A stretch of 64,000 bases of DNA, taken from the NCBI RefSeq assembly GCF_019599145.1, contig NZ_CP080647.1:9238001-9302000 (forward strand), in the 5' to 3' direction. Below, in pieces: positions 34,947 to 44,181 of this stretch (within the stretch, counting starts at the first letter, position 1; each line of letters opens with the position of its first letter). Below the pieces are notes generated by a model. That model worked only from the letters and a program-made list of their open reading frames with translations. It did no database searches and was not told the DNA's origin. The translations under genes were made by a program, and so were the position numbers. Origin of the DNA: Streptomyces akebiae (GTDB lineage: Bacteria > Actinomycetota > Actinomycetes > Streptomycetales > Streptomycetaceae).

Positions 34947-37640
34947 ATGGTGAGGCCCGGGGAGAGAGATGCGGGGTCGGCCGTCCCCTGCGCCGATCCC
35001 CAGGGCGCCCCGTTCCTGCCCACCCGGTTGGCCGTACCGGCCGGGCCCGTCACGTTCCTGCGGCGCGAGCGTCTGGTCGACCACCTCGACCAGGCCCTGA
35101 GGACGCCGCTGACCGTGGTCAACGGGGCGGCCGGCGCCGGCAAGACCCTGCTGGTCGCCGACTGGGCGGCCCGGCGGGACCGGCCGGTCGCCTGGCTCAC
35201 CACCGAGGCCGGCGACCAGGGCCCCGGCATGTTCTGGGCCTACCTCCTCCAGGCACTCCGCGCCGCCGGTGTGCCCCTGCCGTCCGGGATCGGCTGCCCG
35301 GCCGACGCCGGCCGCGTGGACCGCACCCTGCTGACACGGCTCGCCACCGAACTGAACACCCTGGGCCCACCCGTGATCGTGGTGCTCGACGAGTACGACC
35401 GGGTGACCGACCCGGAGATCGCGGACCAACTGGAGTTCGTCCTGCACCACGCCGCGTCCGGTGTCCGCCTGATCCTCGTCACCCGCACCGAACCGCTGCT
35501 GCCGCTGCACCGCCACCGGACCGCCGGCGACATCACGGAGATCAGGAACGCGGAACTGGCCTTCACGCCCGAGGAGGCGGCCGTCCTGCTGGACCTGCAC
35601 GGCCTGCGGCTCCCGGTGCCCGTCGCGGAGGCGCTCGTGGAGCGCACCCGGGGGTGGGCGGCCGGTCTGCGGCTGTGCGCGCTGGCAGCGCGGGAGAACC
35701 CGGACCCGGAGGCGTATCTGAAACAGTTCGAGGCGGACCGCACGGCGGTCGCCGACTTCCTGCTCGCGGAGGTCCTCGAACGACAGTCCCCCGAGACCCA
35801 GGACCTCCTCCTGCGGGTCAGCGTCCTGGAGCGGTTCCTCCCCGAGCTGGCCGACGCGCTCACCGAGCGGTCCGACGCCGAGGGCATCCTGGCCGGGCTG
35901 CACCGGGGCAACGCCTTCGTCGAGGACCTCGGGCACGCCTGGTACCGCCTGCACCCCCTCTTCGGGGAGATCCTCCGCGCCCATCTGCGGATGCGCTGCC
36001 CCGGCCTGGAACCCGTGCTCCACCGCCGGGCCGCACAGTGGCTGCGCCGCTCGGGAATGCTCGCGGAGGCGCTCGGCCACGGTGCCGCCGCGGGCGACTG
36101 GGAGTTCACCGCAGGCGCCCTCGTCGACGACCTCGCCATCGGCCAGCTCTTCACCGGCCTGCGCTCCGACGACTTCACCGACCTGTTCTCCCGCATGGAC
36201 CCCGAAGCCACGAGCCCCGCGACGGACCTCGTACGGGCGGCCCGTGAACTCTCCCGGTGCGAGCTCGACCGGGGCCTGACCCATCTGCGGCACGCGGAGC
36301 GGAGCCTGGCGGGGGAGGAGGACCGGGCGCGGGCCCAGGACGAACCGGGCCCGGCGGCGGCCCGGCTGAGCTGCCTGCTGCTGGAGGCGCTGGCCGCCCG
36401 GCTGACCGGCTCACCGGCCAGGGCGGAACAGGCCGCCGGAACCGCCGAGCGGCTGTGCGAACAGGTCCCCGCCCACCTCCTGGACAGGCACCCCGAACTC
36501 ACCGCCCTGCTCCTCGCCCATGTGGGCTCCACCCGGCTGTGGGCCGGGCACCTGGAGGAGGCACGTGCCGCCCTGTCGCTGGTGGCCGAGGGCTCCGACG
36601 GCGTGTCGACCGCGCTCCCCCGCGAGGACTCCCTCGGCCGACTGGCTCTCATCGACTATCTGAACGGCTGGCTGGGCAGGGCGGAACGCAAGGCCATGGC
36701 GGCGCTCACCGTCTCCGAGCGGTACAGCCTGCCGCAGCCGTCCGGTTTCGGCGTCGCACGGCTGGTCCTCGCGGCCGTGGCCGTCGACCGGGGCGAACTG
36801 CGGCTGGCCCGCGCCCATCTCGACGCGGCGGCGGCCGCCCCGCCCGCGATGCGGGACCCGGTGACCGAGGCGGGCCGGGCCCTCGCCACCGCCCGTCTGC
36901 TGCTGGCCCGCGGCGACACCCGGGCCGCCGTTGCGGCGGCCGAACCGGCCGTGGCGGCCGACGTCGCCTCGCCCTGGGCGGAGGGGCACACGGCCCTGGT
37001 CGCCTCCGCCGCCCACCTGGCCCGGGGCCGGCCCGAGGCCGCCGCCGACCTGCTGCACGCCGTGCCCGGCCACCAGCCCGTGTGCGCGGTGGGCGAGGCA
37101 CGGGCCCGTCTGGCCGCGGGCACCCCCCTCGCGGCGATCGAGCTGCTGGACGGTCTGCACCCCGAGAGCCCCAGCGGTCCCGCGGTGACCGTACGGGCTC
37201 TGCTGGTCCGTGCCGAGGCCGCGCACGCGATGGGCGACCAGGCCGCCGTGCGCAGGCATCTCGCCCAGGCGCTCCAGGAGGCCCGGCGCGAGCGGCTGCG
37301 CCGGCCCTTCGCCGAGGCCGGCGGATGGCTCCGGCCCGTGCTCGGCACCGCCCCGCTGCGGGGCCTCGCGGCCGGCTGGCTCACCTCCGAACCAGCCGGG
37401 CCGGCGCACACCGGGCCGCCCCGGCCCGAGGAACGGCCGCCGGTGGTGGAGGAGCTGAGCGGACGCGAACGCGATGTGCTGCGGCGTCTGGACCGGATGA
37501 TGTCCACCGAGGAGATCGCCGCCGACCTGTGCCTGTCGGTCAACACCGTCAAGACCCACCTCAAGAGCGTCTTCCGCAAGCTCGCGGTCAACCGGCGCAA
37601 CGACGCGGTACGCCGTGCCCGCGAGCTGCGTCTGCTGTGA
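34947..37640 (+). CDS. LAL/MalT-type LuxR family regulator
   Basis: The protein is about 897 aa. An N-terminal STAND ATPase has Walker A (NGAAGAGKTLL) at residues ~60-70 and Walker B (VIVVLDEYD). A long helical TPR-like middle follows. The C-terminal LuxR helix-turn-helix has LSGRERDVLRRLDRMMSTEEIAADL and SVNTVKTHLKSVFRKL. Proteins of this type often activate the adjacent secondary-metabolite cluster. ATG 34947 is chosen as the first Met close to the ATPase domain; the ribosome site is weak, and upstream starts exist in the open frame. It is convergent with the stand-alone A-T gene, only 37 bp away. No TTA codon was noticed. Confidence 0.87.
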   Translation: MVRPGERDAGSAVPCADPQGAPFLPTRLAVPAGPVTFLRRERLVDHLDQALRTPLTVVNGAAGAGKTLLVADWAARRDRPVAWLTTEAGDQGPGMFWAYLLQALRAAGVPLPSGIGCPADAGRVDRTLLTRLATELNTLGPPVIVVLDEYDRVTDPEIADQLEFVLHHAASGVRLILVTRTEPLLPLHRHRTAGDITEIRNAELAFTPEEAAVLLDLHGLRLPVPVAEALVERTRGWAAGLRLCALAARENPDPEAYLKQFEADRTAVADFLLAEVLERQSPETQDLLLRVSVLERFLPELADALTERSDAEGILAGLHRGNAFVEDLGHAWYRLHPLFGEILRAHLRMRCPGLEPVLHRRAAQWLRRSGMLAEALGHGAAAGDWEFTAGALVDDLAIGQLFTGLRSDDFTDLFSRMDPEATSPATDLVRAARELSRCELDRGLTHLRHAERSLAGEEDRARAQDEPGPAAARLSCLLLEALAARLTGSPARAEQAAGTAERLCEQVPAHLLDRHPELTALLLAHVGSTRLWAGHLEEARAALSLVAEGSDGVSTALPREDSLGRLALIDYLNGWLGRAERKAMAALTVSERYSLPQPSGFGVARLVLAAVAVDRGELRLARAHLDAAAAAPPAMRDPVTEAGRALATARLLLARGDTRAAVAAAEPAVAADVASPWAEGHTALVASAAHLARGRPEAAADLLHAVPGHQPVCAVGEARARLAAGTPLAAIELLDGLHPESPSGPAVTVRALLVRAEAAHAMGDQAAVRRHLAQALQEARRERLRRPFAEAGGWLRPVLGTAPLRGLAAGWLTSEPAGPAHTGPPRPEERPPVVEELSGRERDVLRRLDRMMSTEEIAADLCLSVNTVKTHLKSVFRKLAVNRRNDAVRRARELRLL

Positions 37641-37677
37641 CTGACGCCGCTCTGACGCCGCTCTGACGCCTCCTGGG

Positions 37678-40323
37678 TCAGCCGCTCGTGGAAGCGAGGT
37701 TCCTGGCGGTGCCCCGGACGGTCGGGTGGCGGTACAGCTCGCGCAGCCGCAGCGGCGGCAGGCCGTGCGCACGCAGGGCCGCGCCGATGCGGACGGCGAA
37801 CAGGGAGTTGCCGCCCAGTTCGAAGAAGTCGTCGTCCAGGCCGACGGGCCTGCCGAGGACCTCGCTCCAGATCTCCCGCAGCCGACCGGTGAGGTCGTCG
37901 TCCGTGACGGGCCCGGTGTCCCGCGCGGGCGGGACGGTGGCCACGGGCGTGGGGAGCCGTGTCGTGTCGAGTTTCCCGTTGGCCGTCAGCGGCAGCGCGT
38001 CCAGCGCGGTGACCGTGGCGGGCAGCATGTGGTCGGGCAGGACGCCCGCCGCCCGCTCGCGGACCGTGGACGGGCTGCCGCCGTCGAGGACCACATAGGA
38101 GTCGATCCGGGCGGTGGCGGCGTCGGCCGGGTCGTCCCGACGCACCACCACGGCCGCGGTCCGCACATCCGGGTCCTCCAGCAGCACCGAGCGGATCTCG
38201 TCGAGTTCGATCCGGAAACCGCGGATCTTGACCTGGCTGTCGATCCGCCCCAGGTGTTCGAGCCGCCCGTCCGGGCGCAGACGGCCCAGGTCCCCGCTGC
38301 GGTACATGGTCCCGCCGGTGCGGGGGTCCGCCACGAAGCGCCGGGCGGTCAGTTCCTCCTGGCCCAGATAGCCGAGCGCGACACCGGCGCCGCCGACGCA
38401 GATCTCACCGGCCACCCCCGGTGGGAGCAACCGTCCCGCGGCGTCGGTCACGTACAGGTGCCAACCGGGCAGCGCGCGTCCCACGGATCGGGTGCCGGCG
38501 AGGGCCAGCCGCCGGGTGAGCGTCTGCTGGGTGACATGGACCGTCGTCTCGGTGATGCCGAACATGTTCACCATCCGGCAGACCGACTCGGGGTGCCGGT
38601 CGAACCAGGGCAGCAGCATGCGCGCGTCGAGCGGCTCACCGCCGAACACCACCAGCCGGACCCCGACCCGCGTGTGGTCCACGTCCAGCAACTGGGCGAA
38701 CGCCGACGGGGTCTGGCTCAGCACGGTGACCCGCTCGGACACCAGCAGGTCGCGGAAGCTGTCGGGTTCCCGGGAGACGAAGTACGGCACCACGACCAGC
38801 CTGCCCCCGGTCAGCAGACAGCCCCAGATCTCCCACACGGAGAAGTCGAAAGCGCTGGAGTGGAACCAGGTCCACACGTCGTCGGACCCGAACCCGTACT
38901 CGTCGCGGGTCGCGTCGATGAGGGCGAGCACGTTCCGGTGCGGCACCTCGACGCCCTTGGGGCGGCCGGTGGAACCGGAGGTGTAGATGACATAGGCGGC
39001 GGCGTCGGGAGCGACGGCGGGCAGGGCGGTGGCGGCCCCGCGCCCGGCCGCCGCGGCGCACAGTTCGTCCGGTGTCACGGCCGCACAGCCCGGCACGTCC
39101 GGGAACTCGGGCAGACGGCTGATCACCACACCCAGGCCCGCGTCCCGCGCGGTGTGGGCGACGCGGTCCGCCGGGTAGGCGGGGTCGACGGGCACATAGG
39201 CCGCGCCCGCCTTCAGCACGGCGAGCTCGGCGACCACGAGTTCGGCGGTGCGCTCCAGACACACGCCCACCCGGTCCCCGGAACCGACGCCGTGTGCGCG
39301 CAGACCGTGTGCCAGGACGGCGGACCGTTCGTCGAGTTCGCGATAGGTCAGTTCTGCGCCGGCGTCGGTCACCGCGACGCGGTCGGGCGTCGCCTCCGCG
39401 ATCCGCGCGAACGCCTCGGGCACGCCCACCGGGGTGGTGACCAGAGGGTGGGGCGGTCGGCCGAGCGCCGCGACCCGGTCGCGGTCGGCGTCGTCCAGCA
39501 GGTCGACGTCGCCGATCGCGGTCCCCGGCGCGGCCAGGAGACGCTGGTGCACGCGTACGAGGTGCCGGGTGAACTGCGTGGCGATCTCCGTGGAGACATG
39601 CGTGCCGAGATGGTCGCAGCGGAGCCGCCAGCCGTCGGCGTCCCTGAAGACCGACAGGGTGAGCGGGAACGGCGGTGCCAGACAGGGCACGTACGCGCCG
39701 GGCATCTCCGCCTCGTCGAAGAGCAGACCCACGAGCACGGGCCCGTCCACGGGGGACGGCTTCAGCTCACCGAGCGTGGGGGCGTGTTCGACGGTGAAGG
39801 AGCCGTGGTCCGTACCGATGACGGGCGTGCTCTCGGGGTCGTAGCCCCGAAGGGTGACGGCGAGGGCGGCGAGCCAGCTCGCCTCGTCGCCCCCGTCGCC
39901 CAGGGCGAAGTGGTGGGGGGTGGTGGGGCCGTCGTCCGCCAGTCCCCAGGCGGGTGCGGGCACGGTCGTGGGTGCGGTCGTGGGTGCGGGTGAGTTAGTG
40001 GGTGAGGGGGACGCGGCGCGGTCGGTTCGCGGCCCGGACAGGTCTTGGGTGGCCAGCCGTCCCAGGGCCGTACGGTCCCATGGGTCGCGGGGGGCCACGA
40101 CGACCAGATCGCAGGGGCCGTCGGTGTAGCGCAGCAGGACCCTGCGCGGTGCGTCGGCCGGGCGGGCGAGTTCGGCGTGACGGAGGCGCTCGGCGAGCGG
40201 ATCGGCCGCCGGCACGGGCACGTCCTCGATCCACACCCCCGGAAGTGCCGCGAGGTCTGGGGAGCGGTCCGAGCGGACGCGCACCGCGTGGCAGCGGGCC
40301 GCGGAGTGGAGGGAGCCTGACAC
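37678..40323 (-). CDS. Stand-alone NRPS A-T protein, threonine-type pocket
   Basis: The protein is 881 aa. Residues ~1-300 lack HHxxxDG but end like the C-terminal lobe of a condensation domain (PPFPLTLSVFRDADGWRLRCDH, then IGDVDLLDDADRDRV), so it is a degenerate C or unknown domain. An adenylation domain follows with [11 protein letters not shown] and YRSGDLGRL. Pocket residues read by eye are DFWSVGMVHK, close to the Thr code DFWNIGMVHK. A carrier domain closes the protein (FFELGGNSL). AAGGAG precedes GTG 40323. It is the last gene of the minus-strand operon. The nearby NRPS has a module without an A domain, so this protein probably supplies Thr to it in trans, as proposed for Ramo17/EndD. 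Confidence 0.88.
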   Translation of the reverse strand: MSGSLHSAARCHAVRVRSDRSPDLAALPGVWIEDVPVPAADPLAERLRHAELARPADAPRRVLLRYTDGPCDLVVVAPRDPWDRTALGRLATQDLSGPRTDRAASPSPTNSPAPTTAPTTVPAPAWGLADDGPTTPHHFALGDGGDEASWLAALAVTLRGYDPESTPVIGTDHGSFTVEHAPTLGELKPSPVDGPVLVGLLFDEAEMPGAYVPCLAPPFPLTLSVFRDADGWRLRCDHLGTHVSTEIATQFTRHLVRVHQRLLAAPGTAIGDVDLLDDADRDRVAALGRPPHPLVTTPVGVPEAFARIAEATPDRVAVTDAGAELTYRELDERSAVLAHGLRAHGVGSGDRVGVCLERTAELVVAELAVLKAGAAYVPVDPAYPADRVAHTARDAGLGVVISRLPEFPDVPGCAAVTPDELCAAAAGRGAATALPAVAPDAAAYVIYTSGSTGRPKGVEVPHRNVLALIDATRDEYGFGSDDVWTWFHSSAFDFSVWEIWGCLLTGGRLVVVPYFVSREPDSFRDLLVSERVTVLSQTPSAFAQLLDVDHTRVGVRLVVFGGEPLDARMLLPWFDRHPESVCRMVNMFGITETTVHVTQQTLTRRLALAGTRSVGRALPGWHLYVTDAAGRLLPPGVAGEICVGGAGVALGYLGQEELTARRFVADPRTGGTMYRSGDLGRLRPDGRLEHLGRIDSQVKIRGFRIELDEIRSVLLEDPDVRTAAVVVRRDDPADAATARIDSYVVLDGGSPSTVRERAAGVLPDHMLPATVTALDALPLTANGKLDTTRLPTPVATVPPARDTGPVTDDDLTGRLREIWSEVLGRPVGLDDDFFELGGNSLFAVRIGAALRAHGLPPLRLRELYRHPTVRGTARNLASTSG

Positions 40324-40369
40324 GGGGGTACTCCTTGTCGTTCGGGGAGGGCTGACGGTGTGCGCGGGC

Positions 40370-41194
40370 TCAGCGGGCGCTGAATCCGCCGTCCACGGTC
40401 AGGACCGAGCCGGTGATCTGCCGGGACTCGTCCGAGGCGAGGAAGAGCACCGCCGACGCGACGTCCTCGGGCTCGATCAGCGCGTTCATCGGCTGTGCCT
40501 CGACGAAGGTCTTCTCGTGCTCGTCCACCGGAACGGCGAGGGCCCTGGCGATCTCGCCGAGCATGCGGCCCTCGGCCCTCGCGTCGTCGCGCACCGACCC
40601 CGGGCAGACCGCGTTCACCCGCACCTTCGACGGCGCGTAGTCGAGCGCGGCGGCCTTGGTGAGCCCGACGACGGCGTGCTTGGCGGCGACGTACCCGGCG
40701 AAGTGCCGGTACCCGACGAGCCCGGCCGTGGAGGCGACGTTGACGATGCTGCCGGCCCGCCGGTCGCTCATCGCCTTGCCGACCTCGCGGATCACCCGCC
40801 AGGCTCCGGAGAGGTCCACGTCGATCATCAAGGACCATTCCTCCTCGCCGATCTCGTGCACCGGCTTGCCCGAGGGTGCCGCGATGCCCGCGTTGTTCAC
40901 GACGACGTCGATCCGCCCGTACCGGTCCTCGGCCCGGGTGACCGCCTCCCGTACGGCGCGCAGGTCACGGATGTCGGCCACGGTGGTCAGGACGGCGGCG
41001 CCCGCTTCCCGGCACAGCGCGGCGGTGTGCTCCAACTGCCCCGGCGTGCCCAGGGGATACGGCACACCGGGCAGGTCGGCGCAGAGGTCGAGCAGGGTGA
41101 GGTCGGCGCCCTCGGCGGCACAGGCGAGGGCGGTCGCCCTGCCGAGTCCGCGGGCGGCGCCGGTGACGAGGACGGACTTGCCGTGCAGACGCAT
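40370..41194 (-). CDS. SDR oxidoreductase, mycofactocin-coupled type
   Basis: The protein is 274 aa. It has the SDR cofactor motif TGAARGLG, VVNNAGI, catalytic Ser (VASTAG) and YVAAKH Tyr/Lys. After the second strand it carries an insertion (LLDLCADLPGVPYPLGTPGQ) typical of the carveol-dehydrogenase-like SDR subfamily, which uses tightly bound NAD and is often linked to mycofactocin. Within the cluster it could oxidise or reduce a hydroxyl on an amino acid or the acyl chain. CAAGGAG precedes ATG 41194. It lies 49 bp after the thioesterase gene. Confidence 0.85.
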   Translation of the reverse strand: MRLHGKSVLVTGAARGLGRATALACAAEGADLTLLDLCADLPGVPYPLGTPGQLEHTAALCREAGAAVLTTVADIRDLRAVREAVTRAEDRYGRIDVVVNNAGIAAPSGKPVHEIGEEEWSLMIDVDLSGAWRVIREVGKAMSDRRAGSIVNVASTAGLVGYRHFAGYVAAKHAVVGLTKAAALDYAPSKVRVNAVCPGSVRDDARAEGRMLGEIARALAVPVDEHEKTFVEAQPMNALIEPEDVASAVLFLASDESRQITGSVLTVDGGFSAR

Positions 41195-41243
41195 CGGGAA
41201 CTCCTTGGAGAATCAGGCTCGTTGGGGGAGAGGCCGGGTGGTG

Positions 41244-41957
41244 CTACAGCACCGTCGAGACGATCAGCCGGACCAGCGCGGGGGCGGCGTCGGTGAGGTA
41301 CATGTGGCCTCCGGGGACCTCGACGTGCTCGAAGTCGCGGCCGGCCACCTTGCTCCAGGACTCGGCGTCGTCGTAGCCGACCAGGTCGTCGTCCTCGCCC
41401 CGGACGACCGTGAGGGGAGCCTGCAGCGGAAGGTCGGTGGAGGGCGTGTAGTTCTCGTGCATCTCGACGTCCGCGCGCAGTGCGGGCAGGATCATCTCGC
41501 GCATCTCCGGGTCGTCCAGCGCCGGGTGGTGGTAGCCGGCGAAGTCGCCGACACGGGCGAGGAACTCCTCGTCGGACAGGCCGGTGGCCCGCCGCTCGCG
41601 GCCCCGGGCCGGTTCCGGCGACCCGCTGACGAAGACATGGAGCAGCTCGACACCCGGCTCGTCGACCAGCCGGTGGGCGAGTTCGAAGGCGAGCACGGCA
41701 CCGAGGCTGTGCCCGAAGACGGCGACTCGACGCCCACCGCCGTCGCCGAGTCCTTCCCTCAGCTGGGCCAGGAGCCCGTCGACGGCCCGGTGCGCGTCCC
41801 GGTACGGCTCCTCGTCGATCAGCCGCTCACGGCCGGGCAGTTGCAGGGGGACGATCTCCAGCGCGTCCCCGGCGAGGGCTTTCCAGGGTCGGTAGAACGA
41901 GGCGCCCGCCCCGGCGTACGGCAGGCAGATCAGCTTGGTGGTGTCATGCGTGGTCAT
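41244..41957 (-). CDS. Type II thioesterase
   Basis: The protein is 237 aa, an alpha/beta hydrolase with the start LICLPYAGAGASFYRPW, nucleophile motif GHSLGAVLAFELA, late Asp region VVRGEDDDLVGYDD and catalytic His in VPGGHMYL. All are standard for editing thioesterases of NRPS/PKS clusters. It should release misprimed acyl or aminoacyl groups from carrier domains. ATG 41957 has a GAGGAGA site and overlaps the end of the monooxygenase gene by 14 bases. Confidence 0.92.
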   Translation of the reverse strand: MTTHDTTKLICLPYAGAGASFYRPWKALAGDALEIVPLQLPGRERLIDEEPYRDAHRAVDGLLAQLREGLGDGGGRRVAVFGHSLGAVLAFELAHRLVDEPGVELLHVFVSGSPEPARGRERRATGLSDEEFLARVGDFAGYHHPALDDPEMREMILPALRADVEMHENYTPSTDLPLQAPLTVVRGEDDDLVGYDDAESWSKVAGRDFEHVEVPGGHMYLTDAAPALVRLIVSTVL

Positions 41958-43185
41958 GGGTGCGGGTCTCTCCTCGGGGGTCCTGTGCGTCCTGTGTGTC
42001 CTGCGGGCGGTACGCGTGGTGCGCGTTCTGCGCGTTCTGCGCGTTCTGCGCGTTCTGTGCGTGGTGGGCGTGGTGCGGGCCTTGTGTACGGGGGCCGTCG
42101 GGGGCTGGGGCGGACGTGAACAGGCCGGTGCTTTCCGCCGCCTCGACGGCGACGCGCAGCGCGTCGGCGGCGCGGTCCGGTCCGGGCAGCCCCGGGCCCA
42201 CCGGCATCAGGTTGAGCGTGGTGGCACCGGCCTCGGCGAACGCCGTCATCCGCTCGGCGATGCGCTCCCGGGGGCCGAGCAGCGAGGTGGCGTCGAGGAA
42301 TTCGAGCGGTACGGCGGCCATGGCGCCGGGGTAGTCGCCGGTCAGGAACCTCTCCTGGACGGCACGGGCCCGGTCCCCGAAGCCCATGCGTTCGGCCAGC
42401 TGCGTGTAGTGGTTGTCCTCCCGTCCGCCCATGCCGCCGAGGTACAGCGCGGCGTACCCCCGTACCCGGCGGGCGCAGGTCCGCCAGTCGGGGCCGGTCA
42501 CCAGGGGGACTCCGGGGGCGATGTCGAACCCGTCGAGGGTGCGCCCCGACTTCGCGAGGCCGGCCTGCAGGGGGCGCAGCTGCTGGGCGGCGTGGTCGGG
42601 GGAGAAGAAGACCGGGAGCCAGCCGTCGGCGATCTCCCCGGTCAGTTCCAGGTTCTTGGGTCCCAGGGCGGCGAGGTAGACCGGTATCCGCTCGCGCGGT
42701 GGCCGGATGGTCAGGGCGAGCGCCTTGCCGGGGCCGTCCGGCAGCGGCAGCGTGAAGTGGCGGCCTTCGTGAGCGAGGGGTTCTCGGCGCAGTGCCCGGC
42801 GCACGAGGCCGACGTATTCACGGGTACGTCCCAGCGGCGAGGCGAACCTGACGCCGTGCCAGCCCTCCGAGACCTGCGGGCCGGACACACCGAGCCCCAG
42901 CCTGAGCCGTCCGCCGGAGAGGGTGTCGAGGGTGGCGGCGGTCATCGCCGTCATCGCGGGCGAGCGGGCGGGTATCTGCAGGACCGCGCTGCCGATGCCG
43001 ATGCGGGAGGTGCGGGCGGCGATCCAGGACATGACGGTGACGGCGTCGGAGCCGTAGGCCTCCGACACCCACACCGCGCTGTAGCCGAGGTCCTCGGCGA
43101 GGGAGGCGAGGGAGAGGTTGGAGGCGTCGTTGAGGCCGACCCAGTAGCCGAGATTGAGGCCGAGGCGCAGGGCGGGGACGGGCAT
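41944..43185 (-). CDS. LLM class flavin- or F420-dependent oxidoreductase
   Basis: The protein is 413 aa with the luciferase-like TIM barrel: LNLGYWVGLNDASN, AVWVSEAYGSDAVTVMSWIAARTSRIGIGSAV split over several strands, and PVYLAALGPKNLELTGEIADGW. It could be an FMN monooxygenase or an F420-dependent oxidoreductase; the cofactor cannot be decided. A likely role is hydroxylation or redox tailoring of the lipopeptide or of a precursor. The C-terminal ~55 residues are low-complexity with a QNA repeat and lie outside the fold. ATG 43185 has AGGAGT upstream. Confidence 0.87.
   Translation of the reverse strand: MPVPALRLGLNLGYWVGLNDASNLSLASLAEDLGYSAVWVSEAYGSDAVTVMSWIAARTSRIGIGSAVLQIPARSPAMTAMTAATLDTLSGGRLRLGLGVSGPQVSEGWHGVRFASPLGRTREYVGLVRRALRREPLAHEGRHFTLPLPDGPGKALALTIRPPRERIPVYLAALGPKNLELTGEIADGWLPVFFSPDHAAQQLRPLQAGLAKSGRTLDGFDIAPGVPLVTGPDWRTCARRVRGYAALYLGGMGGREDNHYTQLAERMGFGDRARAVQERFLTGDYPGAMAAVPLEFLDATSLLGPRERIAERMTAFAEAGATTLNLMPVGPGLPGPDRAADALRVAVEAAESTGLFTSAPAPDGPRTQGPHHAHHAQNAQNAQNAQNAHHAYRPQDTQDAQDPRGETRTHDHA
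42021..42056. repeat. 9-bp tandem repeat in the monooxygenase 3' end
   Basis: Four exact copies of GCGCGTTCT lie head to tail. Degenerate copies flank it. They encode the repeated Gln-Asn-Ala of the C-terminal tail. Confidence 0.9.
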
Positions 43186-43272
43186 GGGGGACTCCTGTGG
43201 GGCGTACGAGCCGCGCGGTCGGGGTCGCGGTCGGGGCCGCGATCGGGGGTTGGTCACCGGTCTCGCGCGCGG

Positions 43273-44181
43273 TCAGCGACTCGTGCGGGTGCGGTGACGC
43301 CAGGCCGACAGGCCGACGAAGACGGCGACGAGCAGCACCGAGCAGCCCGCGGTGTAGAGCTCGGGGTGCTGGGCGGGCCAGTCGTGCCGGACGTGGAAGC
43401 CCGGTGGGGGAGTGTTGCCGAACAGCCGGCGCAGGGCGTTCGCGAGCGAGGTGATCGGGTTCCAGGCGGCCACGGTGGACAGCGGTCCCGGCAGGGTCGA
43501 GCCGGAGACGAACCCGGAGGAGATGAACGTCGCCGGAAACAGCCAGATCAGCCCGAGGCTGCCGGCCACCTGGGCGTTCGGTGCGACGAGCGCGACGAAC
43601 ACGCCGACCCACGACATCGCGAAGGAGAACAGCAGCACCAGCAGGACCCCGGCGGCGACCTCGACGGGCCCGGTGTGCGCGCGCCAGCCCATCAGCAGGC
43701 CGCAGGTGGTGGTGACGGCGACGCTCGCCAGGCAGGTGGTGAGGTCGGAGGTGGTCCGGCCCAGCAGCAGGGCCACCCGGGAGATCGGCAGGGCACGGAA
43801 GCGGTCGACCATCCCCTGCTCCAGGTCCCTGGAGAGTCCGACGGTGGTGAAGGTGGTGGTGAAGGCCACCGTCTGGGCGATCAGACCGCCCATCATGTAG
43901 GAGCGGTACGCCGGGCCGCCGAGGCTGTTGCCGAAGACGTAGCCGATGAGCAGGGCGTACACGACCGGTTCGACGAGGCAGGAGATGAGCAGCCCCGGGG
44001 TGCGCCGCAGGTGCAGCAGGTTGCGCAGGGCGAGGTCGGTGCTCTCCGCGACGACGCGGAGCACGGGGATCCCGCGGGCGCCGGTCGGGCCGAGGGCGGT
44101 GCCGGTGGCGGCCGGGCCCGGGGCGCGGTCGGTCCGGTGCGGGGGCATGGCGGTGTGCGGCACGCGGGCCGGGGCGCTCAT
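43273..44181 (-). CDS. ABC-2 type transporter permease (DrrB-like)
   Basis: The protein is 302 aa. A variable ~45-residue N-terminus is followed by six membrane segments with the DrrB pattern (GLLISCLVEPVVYALLIGYVFG, MGGLIAQTVAFTTTFTTVGLSRDLEQGMVDRFRALPISR, SFAMSWVGVFVALVAP, ATFISSGFVSGSTLPGPL, WNPITSLANALRRLFGN). It should export the finished lipopeptide and perhaps give self-protection with its ATPase. The ATG overlaps the ATPase stop by one base. Upstream codons of the long open frame are shadow sequence. Confidence 0.9.
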   Translation of the reverse strand: MSAPARVPHTAMPPHRTDRAPGPAATGTALGPTGARGIPVLRVVAESTDLALRNLLHLRRTPGLLISCLVEPVVYALLIGYVFGNSLGGPAYRSYMMGGLIAQTVAFTTTFTTVGLSRDLEQGMVDRFRALPISRVALLLGRTTSDLTTCLASVAVTTTCGLLMGWRAHTGPVEVAAGVLLVLLFSFAMSWVGVFVALVAPNAQVAGSLGLIWLFPATFISSGFVSGSTLPGPLSTVAAWNPITSLANALRRLFGNTPPPGFHVRHDWPAQHPELYTAGCSVLLVAVFVGLSAWRHRTRTSR

